Shown here: positions 57,333 through 64,000 of the stretch, piece by piece
Layout of the letters: each line of letters begins with the position of its first letter
How positions within the stretch are numbered: the stretch's first letter is position 1
Assembly: GCA_001418405.1 (NCBI GenBank)
Contig: LIQL01000042.1
Coordinates: 1-64,000, forward strand
Source of the DNA: Streptomyces diastatochromogenes
GTDB lineage: Bacteria; Actinomycetota; Actinomycetes; Streptomycetales; Streptomycetaceae
Direction: 5' to 3'
Length of the DNA stretch: 64,000 bases
Translations under genes and position numbers: made by a program
Notes under the pieces: generated by a model
Databases searched by the model: none
What the model saw: the letters and a program-made list of their open reading frames with translations, nothing else
What the model was told of the DNA's origin: nothing

Positions 57333-58034
57333 TTAGGCGATCCGTTCGACGTGGGCGTAGATGACGGTTTCGTCCACGTCGAAATCGAATCCCCGTTCCC
57401 CGGAGTGATGGACGAACTGGTAGGTACCCGGGGTGACGTTCACGATGGTGTCGCCCCCATCGAGGGTTTCAGGATCCCCACCCTTCGAGATCCAGTCCTC
57501 GTAGTCAGCGATCGAGTAGGCCCAGACGTCCGTACAAATGTCGGCCAGGCGTGTGTCCTCAGGGATCGACGGAGCCTCGTCGTTGAAGTCGATCGAAGGG
57601 GTGGCGATGATGTAGCGGTCCGGGTCCGTGCGATACAGACCCAAACGGCGATCACTCGCGGGCCCGAAGGCACAGCCGATGGCAGCCATCGCTTCAATGG
57701 CCCGGGCCCGTCCGAGTACCGAGTCGTAGTGGAGAAGGGAATCGTCCGTCCAGTTGTAGACGGGGCGCAGGTTGTCGGAGACGAGGAGCTTCCCCGAGGG
57801 CACACTGAGGGTGATCGTCGTGGTGATGCCGTCCGGGTGGGGGCAGGGGGCCTGCACGTGAGCGGCGTCCTCTATGACCTGGTACTTCGGATGCTGGCCG
57901 CAGATCTGGCAGCCGCCGAACGGGAATCCTGCGGGGAACGTTTCGCCGTCGACCACGTGCACCCGGGCTTCGTTGTTCACGAACAGGTGCCCGTTGGTCG
58001 TCTTTACCGGCAGGTTCACGTTCTCGATCTTCAT
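57333..58034 (-). CDS. hypothetical protein with CQxCGQ and CP motifs, 233 residues
   Basis: ATG at 58034 follows GGAGCC. Beta-rich start (NVNLPVKTTNGHLFVNNEAR), a zinc-ribbon-like GGCQICGQHPKYQ near 50 with APCPHP further on, then helices RARAIEAMAAIGCAFGPASD and an acidic end GERGFDFDVDETVIYAHVER. No family is recognised. It lies immediately downstream of the Rad50-like operon, separated from it by a terminator. Confidence 0.65.
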   Translation of the reverse strand: MKIENVNLPVKTTNGHLFVNNEARVHVVDGETFPAGFPFGGCQICGQHPKYQVIEDAAHVQAPCPHPDGITTTITLSVPSGKLLVSDNLRPVYNWTDDSLLHYDSVLGRARAIEAMAAIGCAFGPASDRRLGLYRTDPDRYIIATPSIDFNDEAPSIPEDTRLADICTDVWAYSIADYEDWISKGGDPETLDGGDTIVNVTPGTYQFVHHSGERGFDFDVDETVIYAHVERIA

Positions 58035-58248
58035 GGGTACGGCTCCGTGCTGTGGGGTGGCCTGCCCAGCTCTGGATGGGCTGGGCCGAGCGGGGCTCGG
58101 CTGGCCGGTTCGGCACCGATTAAGCGTTCCCTCCGCCGTCGGGGCCTCGTCGGGGCGAGAAGCGAACACAGCAGGTACGGCCGCGCCGACTGCGCTCGCT
58201 GCCCTGTGCTTTCCCCACGGCGGACAGCTACGGAACTACGGCTGTAAC

Positions 58249-58280
58249 CCCTCGTCCCCTCCCATCCGAGGGGACGAGGG
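58249..58280 (-). terminator. terminator after the Rad50-like gene
   Basis: A perfect 13-base stem (58249-58261 with 58268-58280) with a six-base loop ends ten bases before the Rad50-like stop codon. The core is CCCTCGTCCCCTC. Confidence 0.8.
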
Positions 58281-58289
58281 TGATCCAGT

Positions 58290-60596
58290 TCAAGCCGCCG
58301 GAGCGATCACGGTTCCGGTGGTCTCGTCGGGCTGGCTGAGACTGATGACCTGTTGGGCAGCTTCGGTGATCTCCTCGCCGTGCGAGACGACCAGCGCGGG
58401 CCAACCGAGTTCGGAAAGGCACGTCAGGACGGCTCGGCGGGTGTCGGCGTCGTGGGCCGCGGTGATCTCGTCCGCGATGATCATGCCGGTGGCCGTGCCT
58501 CCGGTGATCTGCTCGGTGATGCCAAGCCGAAAGGCGAGCGCGGCCGTTGCCTTCTCTCCGCCTGAGAGGACTCGGGTGGGCCGCACCGTGCCCTCGGCGG
58601 TGTAGACGCGGGGAATGAAACTCTCGTCGATCTCGAAGCGGACATGCCGGTCGGTGATCTCAGTGAGCACGTCGGTGGCGGCCTGGGATACCGCGGCGGT
58701 GTAGTCGGCCAGCAGCGAGCGCCGCAGTGCGGCCAGCAGCGCGGCGGCCGTGTGGAGGATCTGAGCCTGATGGAGTCGCTCGGCCTTGACCCGCATCCGC
58801 GCCTCGGCCTCCTGGTGCTGCTGGCCCAGCACGCTGGCCCGCTCGGCGGTCACCTGGAAGCGGGTGTTGGCCTCGGAAGCGGCCGTGACCGCCGCCGTGT
58901 GTTCCGTACGCGCCGCCGCAAGGTCGACGGTGGCCTCGGCGAGTTCGGCGGCGCTGGCGGTAGTGGCCGTTGTGGTGAGTCCCGCAAGGTCCGTACGCGC
59001 GTCGTCGAGCTCGGCTTCGGCGTCGGCCAGCTGGGCCCTCAGGCCGCGGACATGCCGGGCTCGGGTGACATCCTCGCCGAGCTGGTCGAGGACGGCGCGG
59101 CACCGCGTCAACAGCACGTCGGGGTCGGACGGGGCGCCCGCACCAGGCAGTAGTCCGGCGGCCTCCGCGAGGGTTGCATCGGCGTCCCGTCGGGCTGCCT
59201 TGGCCTGCTCACCTGCGGTGACGGCTTCGGCCCGCACGGCTTCCAGACGGGCGTCGATCTGGGTCAGCTGCTGGTGGCGGGACAGCAGCGCCTCGTGGAG
59301 CTGCGCGGCGGCCTCCGCTTTGGCCTTGGCGGTCTTGCCGTCGGTGATGCAACGCTCCCGCTGCTGCCGCAGGTGGGTGACCAGCCCCTGCACGTCCCGC
59401 AGCGGCTGAACACACGTCGGGCAGCACGCGGTGTCGGAGGTGGTCAGTGCCTCCAGAGCACGGTTCAGGCGGGTGTACTCGCCCTGGAGCGCGCCGCGCC
59501 GCTGCTCGTGCTCGTTCTGCCGCTGCTTCGCTTCGCTGATGTGGCGGGCCAGGTCCGGGTCGGCGAGCGCGTCGGCCTCGGCTTGAACCTGCCGGACCCG
59601 GCCTTCGGCCACAGCAGCCCGCTGCTCGGCGGACCGGACCTGGCCGAGCGTCTGCTCAGCGGTGCCGGTGGCACTGCGCAAGGCGTCGAGTTGCTGTACG
59701 AGCACGTCGAGGGACGCGGGGCCTGCGCCGGCCTTGGCGATGTTCGCGGTGAGGGTGTCCACGCGCTGCTGACATTGCCGGACGCGCTCTTCGAATCGGG
59801 CATGGTCGATGCGCGTCTGCTCGGCGGCGCGGTGTCGCTGCTGGACGGACGTGGCCGTCTGCTCGGCGTCGCGCAGCCGTTCAGCAGTCGCCTGGGCGTG
59901 GTTGCCTGCTCGTTCATGCTCGTCGTGTGCCTGGGCGGCCTCCTCCTGGGCAGCGTCGAGTGCCTGGCGGGCAGCGTCCGTCTCCTCGCGGGACCCCGGC
60001 ATGGCGGCTGCCTGCTCCTCGGCTTGGCGTGCCTCCGTGTTGTGCCGCTCCACTTCCTTGGTCAGCACCGCGAGGCTGGTCTGCTCCTCGAACAGCTGCT
60101 GGACTTGGGCAGGGGTGCCCTCGGCGAGGTCGGTCAACTGCCCCTGGGCGATGAAGAACGCTCCGCAGTACGCGCGGCCCGTCAGGCCGGTCAACTCGGT
60201 GACTTTCTGGGTGAGTTTGGACGGGCTGATCTGTCGCTCGTCCTGGCCGGAGCCGCTGGCGCCGAGCACCCACCAGTGCGCGTACGCCTCCTCACGTACT
60301 CCGCCGCGTGCGTTGCGCTGCCGCAGTCCGCGCAGCGCGGTGTAGGTCTGGCCGTTGAAGCGGAACTCGACTTCGGCCTCACACGGGTCGGCGTCTGCGC
60401 CGGTGCGCCGCATGTCGGCCTGCTTCAGCCCGCCGGGGACTTCGCCGTACAGCGCCCACACCATCGCGGACAGGAACGTGGACTTCCCGGATCCGACCGG
60501 GCCGTGGAGGGCGGTGATCCCGGTCTCCGGGATGGTGATCTCCCCGTCGCGGATGGAGCGGATGTTACGTACGCGGATGCGCACCGGGGTGATCAT
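58290..60596 (-). CDS. Rad50/SbcC-like SMC-family ATPase
   Basis: A 768-residue ABC/SMC-type ATPase. The N-terminal Walker A is GPVGSGKST (32-40). A long coiled coil (about 200-640) is broken by a zinc-hook CCPTC near 395. The C-terminal lobe has the ABC signature LSGGEK near 678 and Walker B MIIADE near 704. This is the layout of Rad50/SbcC, which holds DNA ends with an Mre11/SbcD nuclease, but no nuclease gene is next to it. It is shorter than typical SbcC. ATG at 60596 overlaps the upstream gene by four bases. It may be a defence or repair ATPase. Confidence 0.9.
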   Translation of the reverse strand: MITPVRIRVRNIRSIRDGEITIPETGITALHGPVGSGKSTFLSAMVWALYGEVPGGLKQADMRRTGADADPCEAEVEFRFNGQTYTALRGLRQRNARGGVREEAYAHWWVLGASGSGQDERQISPSKLTQKVTELTGLTGRAYCGAFFIAQGQLTDLAEGTPAQVQQLFEEQTSLAVLTKEVERHNTEARQAEEQAAAMPGSREETDAARQALDAAQEEAAQAHDEHERAGNHAQATAERLRDAEQTATSVQQRHRAAEQTRIDHARFEERVRQCQQRVDTLTANIAKAGAGPASLDVLVQQLDALRSATGTAEQTLGQVRSAEQRAAVAEGRVRQVQAEADALADPDLARHISEAKQRQNEHEQRRGALQGEYTRLNRALEALTTSDTACCPTCVQPLRDVQGLVTHLRQQRERCITDGKTAKAKAEAAAQLHEALLSRHQQLTQIDARLEAVRAEAVTAGEQAKAARRDADATLAEAAGLLPGAGAPSDPDVLLTRCRAVLDQLGEDVTRARHVRGLRAQLADAEAELDDARTDLAGLTTTATTASAAELAEATVDLAAARTEHTAAVTAASEANTRFQVTAERASVLGQQHQEAEARMRVKAERLHQAQILHTAAALLAALRRSLLADYTAAVSQAATDVLTEITDRHVRFEIDESFIPRVYTAEGTVRPTRVLSGGEKATAALAFRLGITEQITGGTATGMIIADEITAAHDADTRRAVLTCLSELGWPALVVSHGEEITEAAQQVISLSQPDETTGTVIAPAA

Positions 60597-61207
60597 GCTG
60601 CTTCTCCGTCCTTCAGCTCGGCGTGGACACGCAGCACGGTGTGACCGGCGTGGCCAGGCAGCGGGTGTATCTGGGGGGCGGCGGCGTACGACGTGCCCAG
60701 GACGCTGACCAGCCGGAGGCTTGGTGTGTCGCAGTTGTGGTGCCCGGTGTGCTCCGGCCCCCCGTTCGGGGCTCCGAGCGCGAAGTCGAGAACGTGACTC
60801 CAAGCGGCGGCGTTGGCCGCGTCGGTGGCCGTCGTGAGGTCCGGGCCGTCGGCGTAGACGATCAGAGCGGGCGCGTGACATCCGCAGTCCCAGCTGTACG
60901 TGCACGCCAGAAGGACCGGGGTCGGCCCGTCCGAGAGCGGGTGCCCGAGGAGCGTGGTCTCCCGGGTGCAGGGGTGCCACTTGCCGGGCTCGTACTCGTC
61001 TTCGTCGATCGCCTGCATGTGCCGCTCGGCGCCGGGCTCGGCGGTGCTCATCCAGCCGACCGCGCGCAGGTGCCCCCGGTCGGGGTGCCGGGTGACGAGT
61101 TCGACGTCGAAAGTCCGCGTGAGCTCCGGCGCGCGGAACCCGTCTCCATCGGTGTACATCCGGTTGGGCTGGAAGAAGTCGGTGGTGAGCGTCAGGTGGT
61201 GGGGCAT
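60593..61207 (-). CDS. unknown protein coupled to the Rad50-like ATPase
   Basis: A 204-residue protein whose stop overlaps the ATPase start (ATGA). ATG at 61207 follows AAGGACC. It has LTTDFFQPNRMYTDGDGFRA near the start, ACTYSWDCGCHAPALIVYAD in the middle and several His-rich turns near the end (HHNCD, HPLPGHAGH). It does not show the Mre11 phosphoesterase motifs. A metal-binding partner or an effector is possible. It is the first gene of a two-gene operon under the palindrome at 61270-61283. Confidence 0.7.
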   Translation of the reverse strand: MPHHLTLTTDFFQPNRMYTDGDGFRAPELTRTFDVELVTRHPDRGHLRAVGWMSTAEPGAERHMQAIDEDEYEPGKWHPCTRETTLLGHPLSDGPTPVLLACTYSWDCGCHAPALIVYADGPDLTTATDAANAAAWSHVLDFALGAPNGGPEHTGHHNCDTPSLRLVSVLGTSYAAAPQIHPLPGHAGHTVLRVHAELKDGEAA

Positions 61208-61269
61208 GCCGGGTCCTTCCGGGCAGGTGTCGCAGTGGTGACGCAAGATCACCAACCAGGCCGGCAGGA

Positions 61270-61283
61270 CGCGAGATCTCGCG
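61270..61283. promoter_or_regulatory. 14-base perfect palindrome upstream of the Rad50-like operon
   Basis: CGCGAGATCTCGCG lies 63 bases before the ATG at 61207, where a promoter or operator is expected. Close variants of its TCTCGCGA core lie near ssb (48250-48261), at 41825-41834 and at 56394-56402. Confidence 0.5.
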
Positions 61284-61313
61284 AATTCCGCCCCTGAGCC
61301 GAATCCGGGCGGA

Positions 61314-61352
61314 CGATGCGGTCACGATCGTCCGCGAGTCGTGACCGCATCG
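61314..61352 (-). terminator. terminator after the sortase gene
   Basis: A perfect 14-base stem (61314-61327 with 61339-61352) and 11-base loop lie 44 bases past the sortase stop codon on the minus strand. The core is CGATGCGGTCACGA. Confidence 0.7.
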
Positions 61353-61395
61353 CCGCAGTCTTCCGCCCGTCGACGCAGGTGCATGCCGGACAGCT

Positions 61396-62256
61396 TCAGC
61401 GGGCCGTGGTCCCTCCGTTCGAACCGACGAGATCCGCCGTCACGACCACACGCTTGGAGTGGCCGTTGGCCGGCCAGCAGGTCACGAGGGTGAGTACCGC
61501 CTTGCTCGGCGTTGCCTGGGGGTCTCCCGGCACCTGCGCGATCACGTTGACGTCACTGGGGTCGACGGTCGCCACACGCGACACCTTGTAGGTGTAGGTG
61601 ATGCGATTCGACGTGGTGACAGTGATGGACGCCCCGGTCCGGACCTCGTTGATGTTCTTGAAGGCCGGGCTGGCCACCCCGGACCGGTGCCCCGCGATGG
61701 CATAGTTCCCCACCTGGCCTGGCTTCTCCGTACCCGGGAAGTGGCCGACGCCGGCCCTCAACTGCCGGTCGCCCACACCCTCATAGACGGGCTGCACCCA
61801 GCTCGCGCCGAGCGCCGGAATACGCAGAACCTCGTCAACGGTGCCGCCGCCCCCGTTGACGGTGTCCCCGCCCACCGAATGGGAGCCGTTGCCCTTCGGG
61901 TTGGCGGAGGACCAGGAGTTGAGTGCGGTCGAAGCGTCGGACTGCGCGTCGTCGGTCTTATCCGGCACCTTAGGGTCCCCGCCGACGGGCGCGTTGGGGT
62001 CCGTGGCGGCTGACGAGGTGAGCGGGTCGGGGGAAGCCGGCGCTGTCGTCGCGGCTGCGGACGTGGGCTTGTGGGCCTGGGCGGCGGGCTCGTCACTACT
62101 GTGCGTCATGAGGACGGCAGTGACCGCGATGCCTGCGGCCGCGGCGGTAGTGGCGCCGATGATCGCCGCGCGGCGGCCGCGGCGGCTCGAGCGTCCCGTG
62201 GGGGAGCCGGGGGGCAGGTGGTTGCCGGGGTCGTGTGTCATGTCGGGCATGGTCAT
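61396..62256 (-). CDS. sortase (class E-like)
   Basis: A 286-residue membrane-anchored sortase. After a basic SSRRGRRAAI, one hydrophobic segment (about 38-55) anchors it; a Ser/Thr/Pro-rich linker follows; and the catalytic domain holds the histidine in NYAIAGHRSG, the cysteine in LTLVTCWPANGHSKR and the arginine in KRVVV. Sortases join the C-terminal signal of surface proteins to peptidoglycan. Streptomyces class E enzymes prefer LAxTG, but the neighbour here ends LPKTGA. Several ATGs are close (62241-62256) and none has a strong ribosome site. Confidence 0.92.
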   Translation of the reverse strand: MTMPDMTHDPGNHLPPGSPTGRSSRRGRRAAIIGATTAAAAGIAVTAVLMTHSSDEPAAQAHKPTSAAATTAPASPDPLTSSAATDPNAPVGGDPKVPDKTDDAQSDASTALNSWSSANPKGNGSHSVGGDTVNGGGGTVDEVLRIPALGASWVQPVYEGVGDRQLRAGVGHFPGTEKPGQVGNYAIAGHRSGVASPAFKNINEVRTGASITVTTSNRITYTYKVSRVATVDPSDVNVIAQVPGDPQATPSKAVLTLVTCWPANGHSKRVVVTADLVGSNGGTTAR

Positions 62257-62281
62257 CCAGGGGTTGAAACGGGCAGGGCCG

Positions 62282-62317
62282 GGCGGCGGGCCGGGGGAAT
62301 GGCCCCGGCCCGCCGCC
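62282..62317 (-). terminator. hairpin between surface-protein and sortase genes
   Basis: A perfect 15-base GC-rich stem (62282-62296 with 62303-62317) with a six-base loop lies in the 72-base gap. It can reduce sortase expression relative to the surface protein. Confidence 0.85.
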
Positions 62318-62328
62318 GTCACATCAGG

Positions 62329-63585
62329 TCAGGCGCCGGTCTTCGGCAGCTCGGGGATCGTGACCGGGCGGGGCTTCGGCTTCTCCGGCTGCGGAACCTT
62401 GACGTCGATGACGCTGACGTCGCTGGCCTTGCCGTCCACGACGTTCACGTTCTGGTCCACCGCGAGCTGGTAGCCCTCGGCAGCCTTGACCTCGTGCACG
62501 ACGTAGTTGCCGGGCGGCAGGTTGTCGACCTGCCACAGCCCCTGGGCGTTGGTGGTGCCCTTCGCCACCGTCCTCTTGTCCTTGTCCTTGATCTCGAACT
62601 CGACTCCGGCCAAGGGCTTCTTGGTGTCGGAGGCGGTCTTGAGGACCTTGATGCCGCCCTTGAGGGCGTCGACCTTGACCTTGACCTGCGCCTCGGCGGT
62701 CGAGGAGCCGCCAGCGACGAGCATCCGCTGGGCCTTGGTGTTGGCGGGGAGCTGCGCGTGCAGGGTGGCGGCGGGCAGGTTCTTGGCGACGGCCTTGATA
62801 TCGATCGTGCCGTCCTTAGCGGGCGTGATGTTGGCGGTGGCGATGCCCTGGTCGTTGGTGGTGACCGTTCCGGCACCCGCTGCGGCGCCCGTCCCGTTGA
62901 GGGAGATCTGCACGCCGGGCATCTTCTGTCCCGAGGCGGAGGTCACGTCTAGGGTGAAGGCTCCCTTCTCGCCGGGCTTGAGCGACTTCGGGGCATGGAC
63001 ATTGAGCTTGTAGGGTCCGGCGAGCTTGTTGGACTCGGCTATGAGGCCCTCGGCCTTGGCCTTCACCTCCTTGGGTACGTTCGCGTACGACACGCGCTCC
63101 AGCGCGCGCTTGCCGTTGGGCAGGGCATACGTGGTGCCCTGCTCCAAGACGGAGTAGAGGGCGGCGTCGACCGCTGCGGCCTGCACGTCGTTTTGGGTGT
63201 CGCCGTACTTGGACAGCACGTAGGCGGCGCGGGCGATGTTCTCCCTGGACACCTGCTGGCCGGTGGCCTTGGACGTCCAGGACGTGAATTCGGTGATCGA
63301 TCCGTAACGACCGCCGGCCTCCGGGCCGGCCAAGGTCGGGTCCGCGCAGTAGGCGTGTCCCTTCACACCGTGAAACAGCGAGCCCGGCTCGCCGTACCCC
63401 CCGAGGTGGGATGCGTTCGGGGTGCCCTTGTCATCCGGGATCGAGAAACCCGGGCCCCACTTGTCGGCCGCCACCGCGTTGGGCGCGCCTACCGCTCCCG
63501 CCCCGACCAGGATGGCCGTGGCGAGGACTGCGGAGCGGCCGAGCGCCTTGCGGCGGGACGCGGACTGGGTGTGGTTCACCGTCAT
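62329..63585 (-). CDS. secreted surface protein with thioester-like and SpaA-like domains, ending LPKTGA
   Basis: A 418-residue secreted protein: basic SRRK then a hydrophobic signal segment, cleavage near AVAA (40). A domain near 60-160 pairs Cys (KGHAYCADP) with Gln in TQNDVQAAAVDAALYSVL, which looks like a thioester-forming adhesin domain. Ig-like repeats follow, then a SpaA-type domain near 310-395 (GGIKVLKTASDTKKPLAGVE and YVVHEVKAAEGY). The protein stops right after ELPKTGA; the hydrophobic segment and basic tail of normal sortase substrates are missing. A sortase gene lies downstream. Confidence 0.85.
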   Translation of the reverse strand: MTVNHTQSASRRKALGRSAVLATAILVGAGAVGAPNAVAADKWGPGFSIPDDKGTPNASHLGGYGEPGSLFHGVKGHAYCADPTLAGPEAGGRYGSITEFTSWTSKATGQQVSRENIARAAYVLSKYGDTQNDVQAAAVDAALYSVLEQGTTYALPNGKRALERVSYANVPKEVKAKAEGLIAESNKLAGPYKLNVHAPKSLKPGEKGAFTLDVTSASGQKMPGVQISLNGTGAAAGAGTVTTNDQGIATANITPAKDGTIDIKAVAKNLPAATLHAQLPANTKAQRMLVAGGSSTAEAQVKVKVDALKGGIKVLKTASDTKKPLAGVEFEIKDKDKRTVAKGTTNAQGLWQVDNLPPGNYVVHEVKAAEGYQLAVDQNVNVVDGKASDVSVIDVKVPQPEKPKPRPVTIPELPKTGA

Positions 63586-63698
63586 GAACTTGCTCTCCAG
63601 ATTGGTGTGGGCCTGCGGTTCAGCCCCACTTGCCGAGCAGCATCCCTGGCAAAGCGGACACCTCCGTTTTGGAGCGCCAGGCGGTGAACAGGCCGGTC

Positions 63699-64000
63699 CT
63701 ACGCGATCTCGCTGGAGGCGGACGTGGGGGTGATCTGCCGGGCCCAGGCGAGGGCAGTGGCGTGTACGGGGTCGGCGATGACGTCCGGTACACCGATGCG
63801 CTCGGCCAGGTCGGCGGCACGGGCTTGGAGTTCGGCCTCGTAGTCCGTGACCCTGCCGGTTATCAGGCGCTGTGTCTGTGCGACACCGTCTGTCGTGTCC
63901 TTCTTGGGGTGGGGGTAGTCGATCTGCCAGGACGCGGCGGCGGCCGCAAGGCGGCTCCAGCGCGGCTGGAGCGCGCGCAGGGCCGCGCGCTGTGCGGCGG
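63699..64000 (-). CDS. partial hypothetical protein, 3' end only
   Basis: The start lies beyond the right edge. The visible 100 codons end at TAG (63699). The text is helical: QRAALRALQPRWSRLAAAA, then ASWQIDYPHPKKDTTDGVA and DYEAELQARAADLAERIGVP, ending ALAWARQITPT. No family is recognised. It is on the strand of the surface-protein gene, 113 bases upstream of its start. Confidence 0.6.
   Translation of the reverse strand, partial: AAQRAALRALQPRWSRLAAAAASWQIDYPHPKKDTTDGVAQTQRLITGRVTDYEAELQARAADLAERIGVPDVIADPVHATALAWARQITPTSASSEIA

Overview
The window is GC-rich actinomycete DNA, almost certainly from Streptomyces or a close relative. The markers are an SsgA-like sporulation protein, an XRE/DUF5753 + DUF397 regulator pair, a roadblock/DUF742/small-GTPase 'conservon' (cvnABCD-like), a DUF5999 domain, class E-type sortase features, strong AGGAGG-type ribosome sites, many GTGA/ATGA/TGATG gene overlaps, and rare TTA (bldA-type) codons in five genes. 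The many hypothetical proteins, an ssb gene, a Rad50-like ATPase, an incomplete adenine methylase and a damaged-looking tRNA suggest an accessory region (chromosome arm, integrated element or large plasmid) rather than core chromosome. No replication initiator, integrase, transposase or conjugation gene was recognised.

Layout. 0-8.9 kb (minus strand): the start of a small LuxR-type HTH protein; two tandem NTPase/repeat proteins (NLR-like) coupled to two small genes; an unknown gene coupled to a possible acetyltransferase; a HAD hydrolase and an acyl-CoA dehydrogenase. 8.9-12.8 kb: GAF protein, cvnD, cvnC, cvnB, cvnA and a hypothetical gene, tightly overlapped. 12.9-16.1 kb: HTH-like and Cys-rich proteins, an anti-sigma-type HATPase read in one frame into a DUF5999 domain, and another HTH protein. 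16.3-24.5 kb: a large inverted repeat, an aldo/keto reductase, then a minus-strand set of two related repeat-HTH regulators, L-asparaginase, a PPC/DUF296 protein and a LigT-like phosphoesterase, facing an XRE/DUF397 pair. Four of the five TTA codons lie here. 24.6-30.6 kb: MazG-like, SsgA-like and small proteins, then an IclR regulator with an MFS exporter preceded by a 19-residue leader peptide and a strong hairpin. 30.6-35.2 kb: a secreted SH3-like protein, a LAHTG surface protein with Asp-Pro repeats, a membrane protein, a PTS EIIC and a glycosyltransferase. 35.3-39.7 kb: Nudix, DegT aminotransferase and Gfo/Idh/MocA oxidoreductase in one overlapped operon, facing an XRE regulator. 40.0-43.7 kb: a PCMT-like methyltransferase beside a 44-residue Gly/Pro/acidic peptide gene, hypotheticals and an initiator-tRNA gene with an extra base. 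44-61.2 kb: plasmid- or element-like genes including ssb, a 1003-residue zinc-knuckle/SWIM protein, HTH-repeat and methylase-like proteins and a Rad50-like ATPase. 61.4-64 kb: a sortase, a SpaA-type surface protein ending exactly at LPKTGA, and a truncated gene.

How parts may work together. The cvn set is the known membrane kinase-like/roadblock/DUF742/GTPase module, here with a GAF protein and perhaps metabolic genes. The IclR/leader peptide/MFS set looks like an efflux system controlled by a repressor at a 30-bp palindrome and by transcription attenuation. The sortase and LPKTGA protein form a surface-display pair separated by a terminator. Nudix-DegT-Gfo suggests amino-sugar chemistry. The Rad50-like protein is coupled to an unknown partner rather than to an Mre11 nuclease. 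Functions beyond family level are inference.
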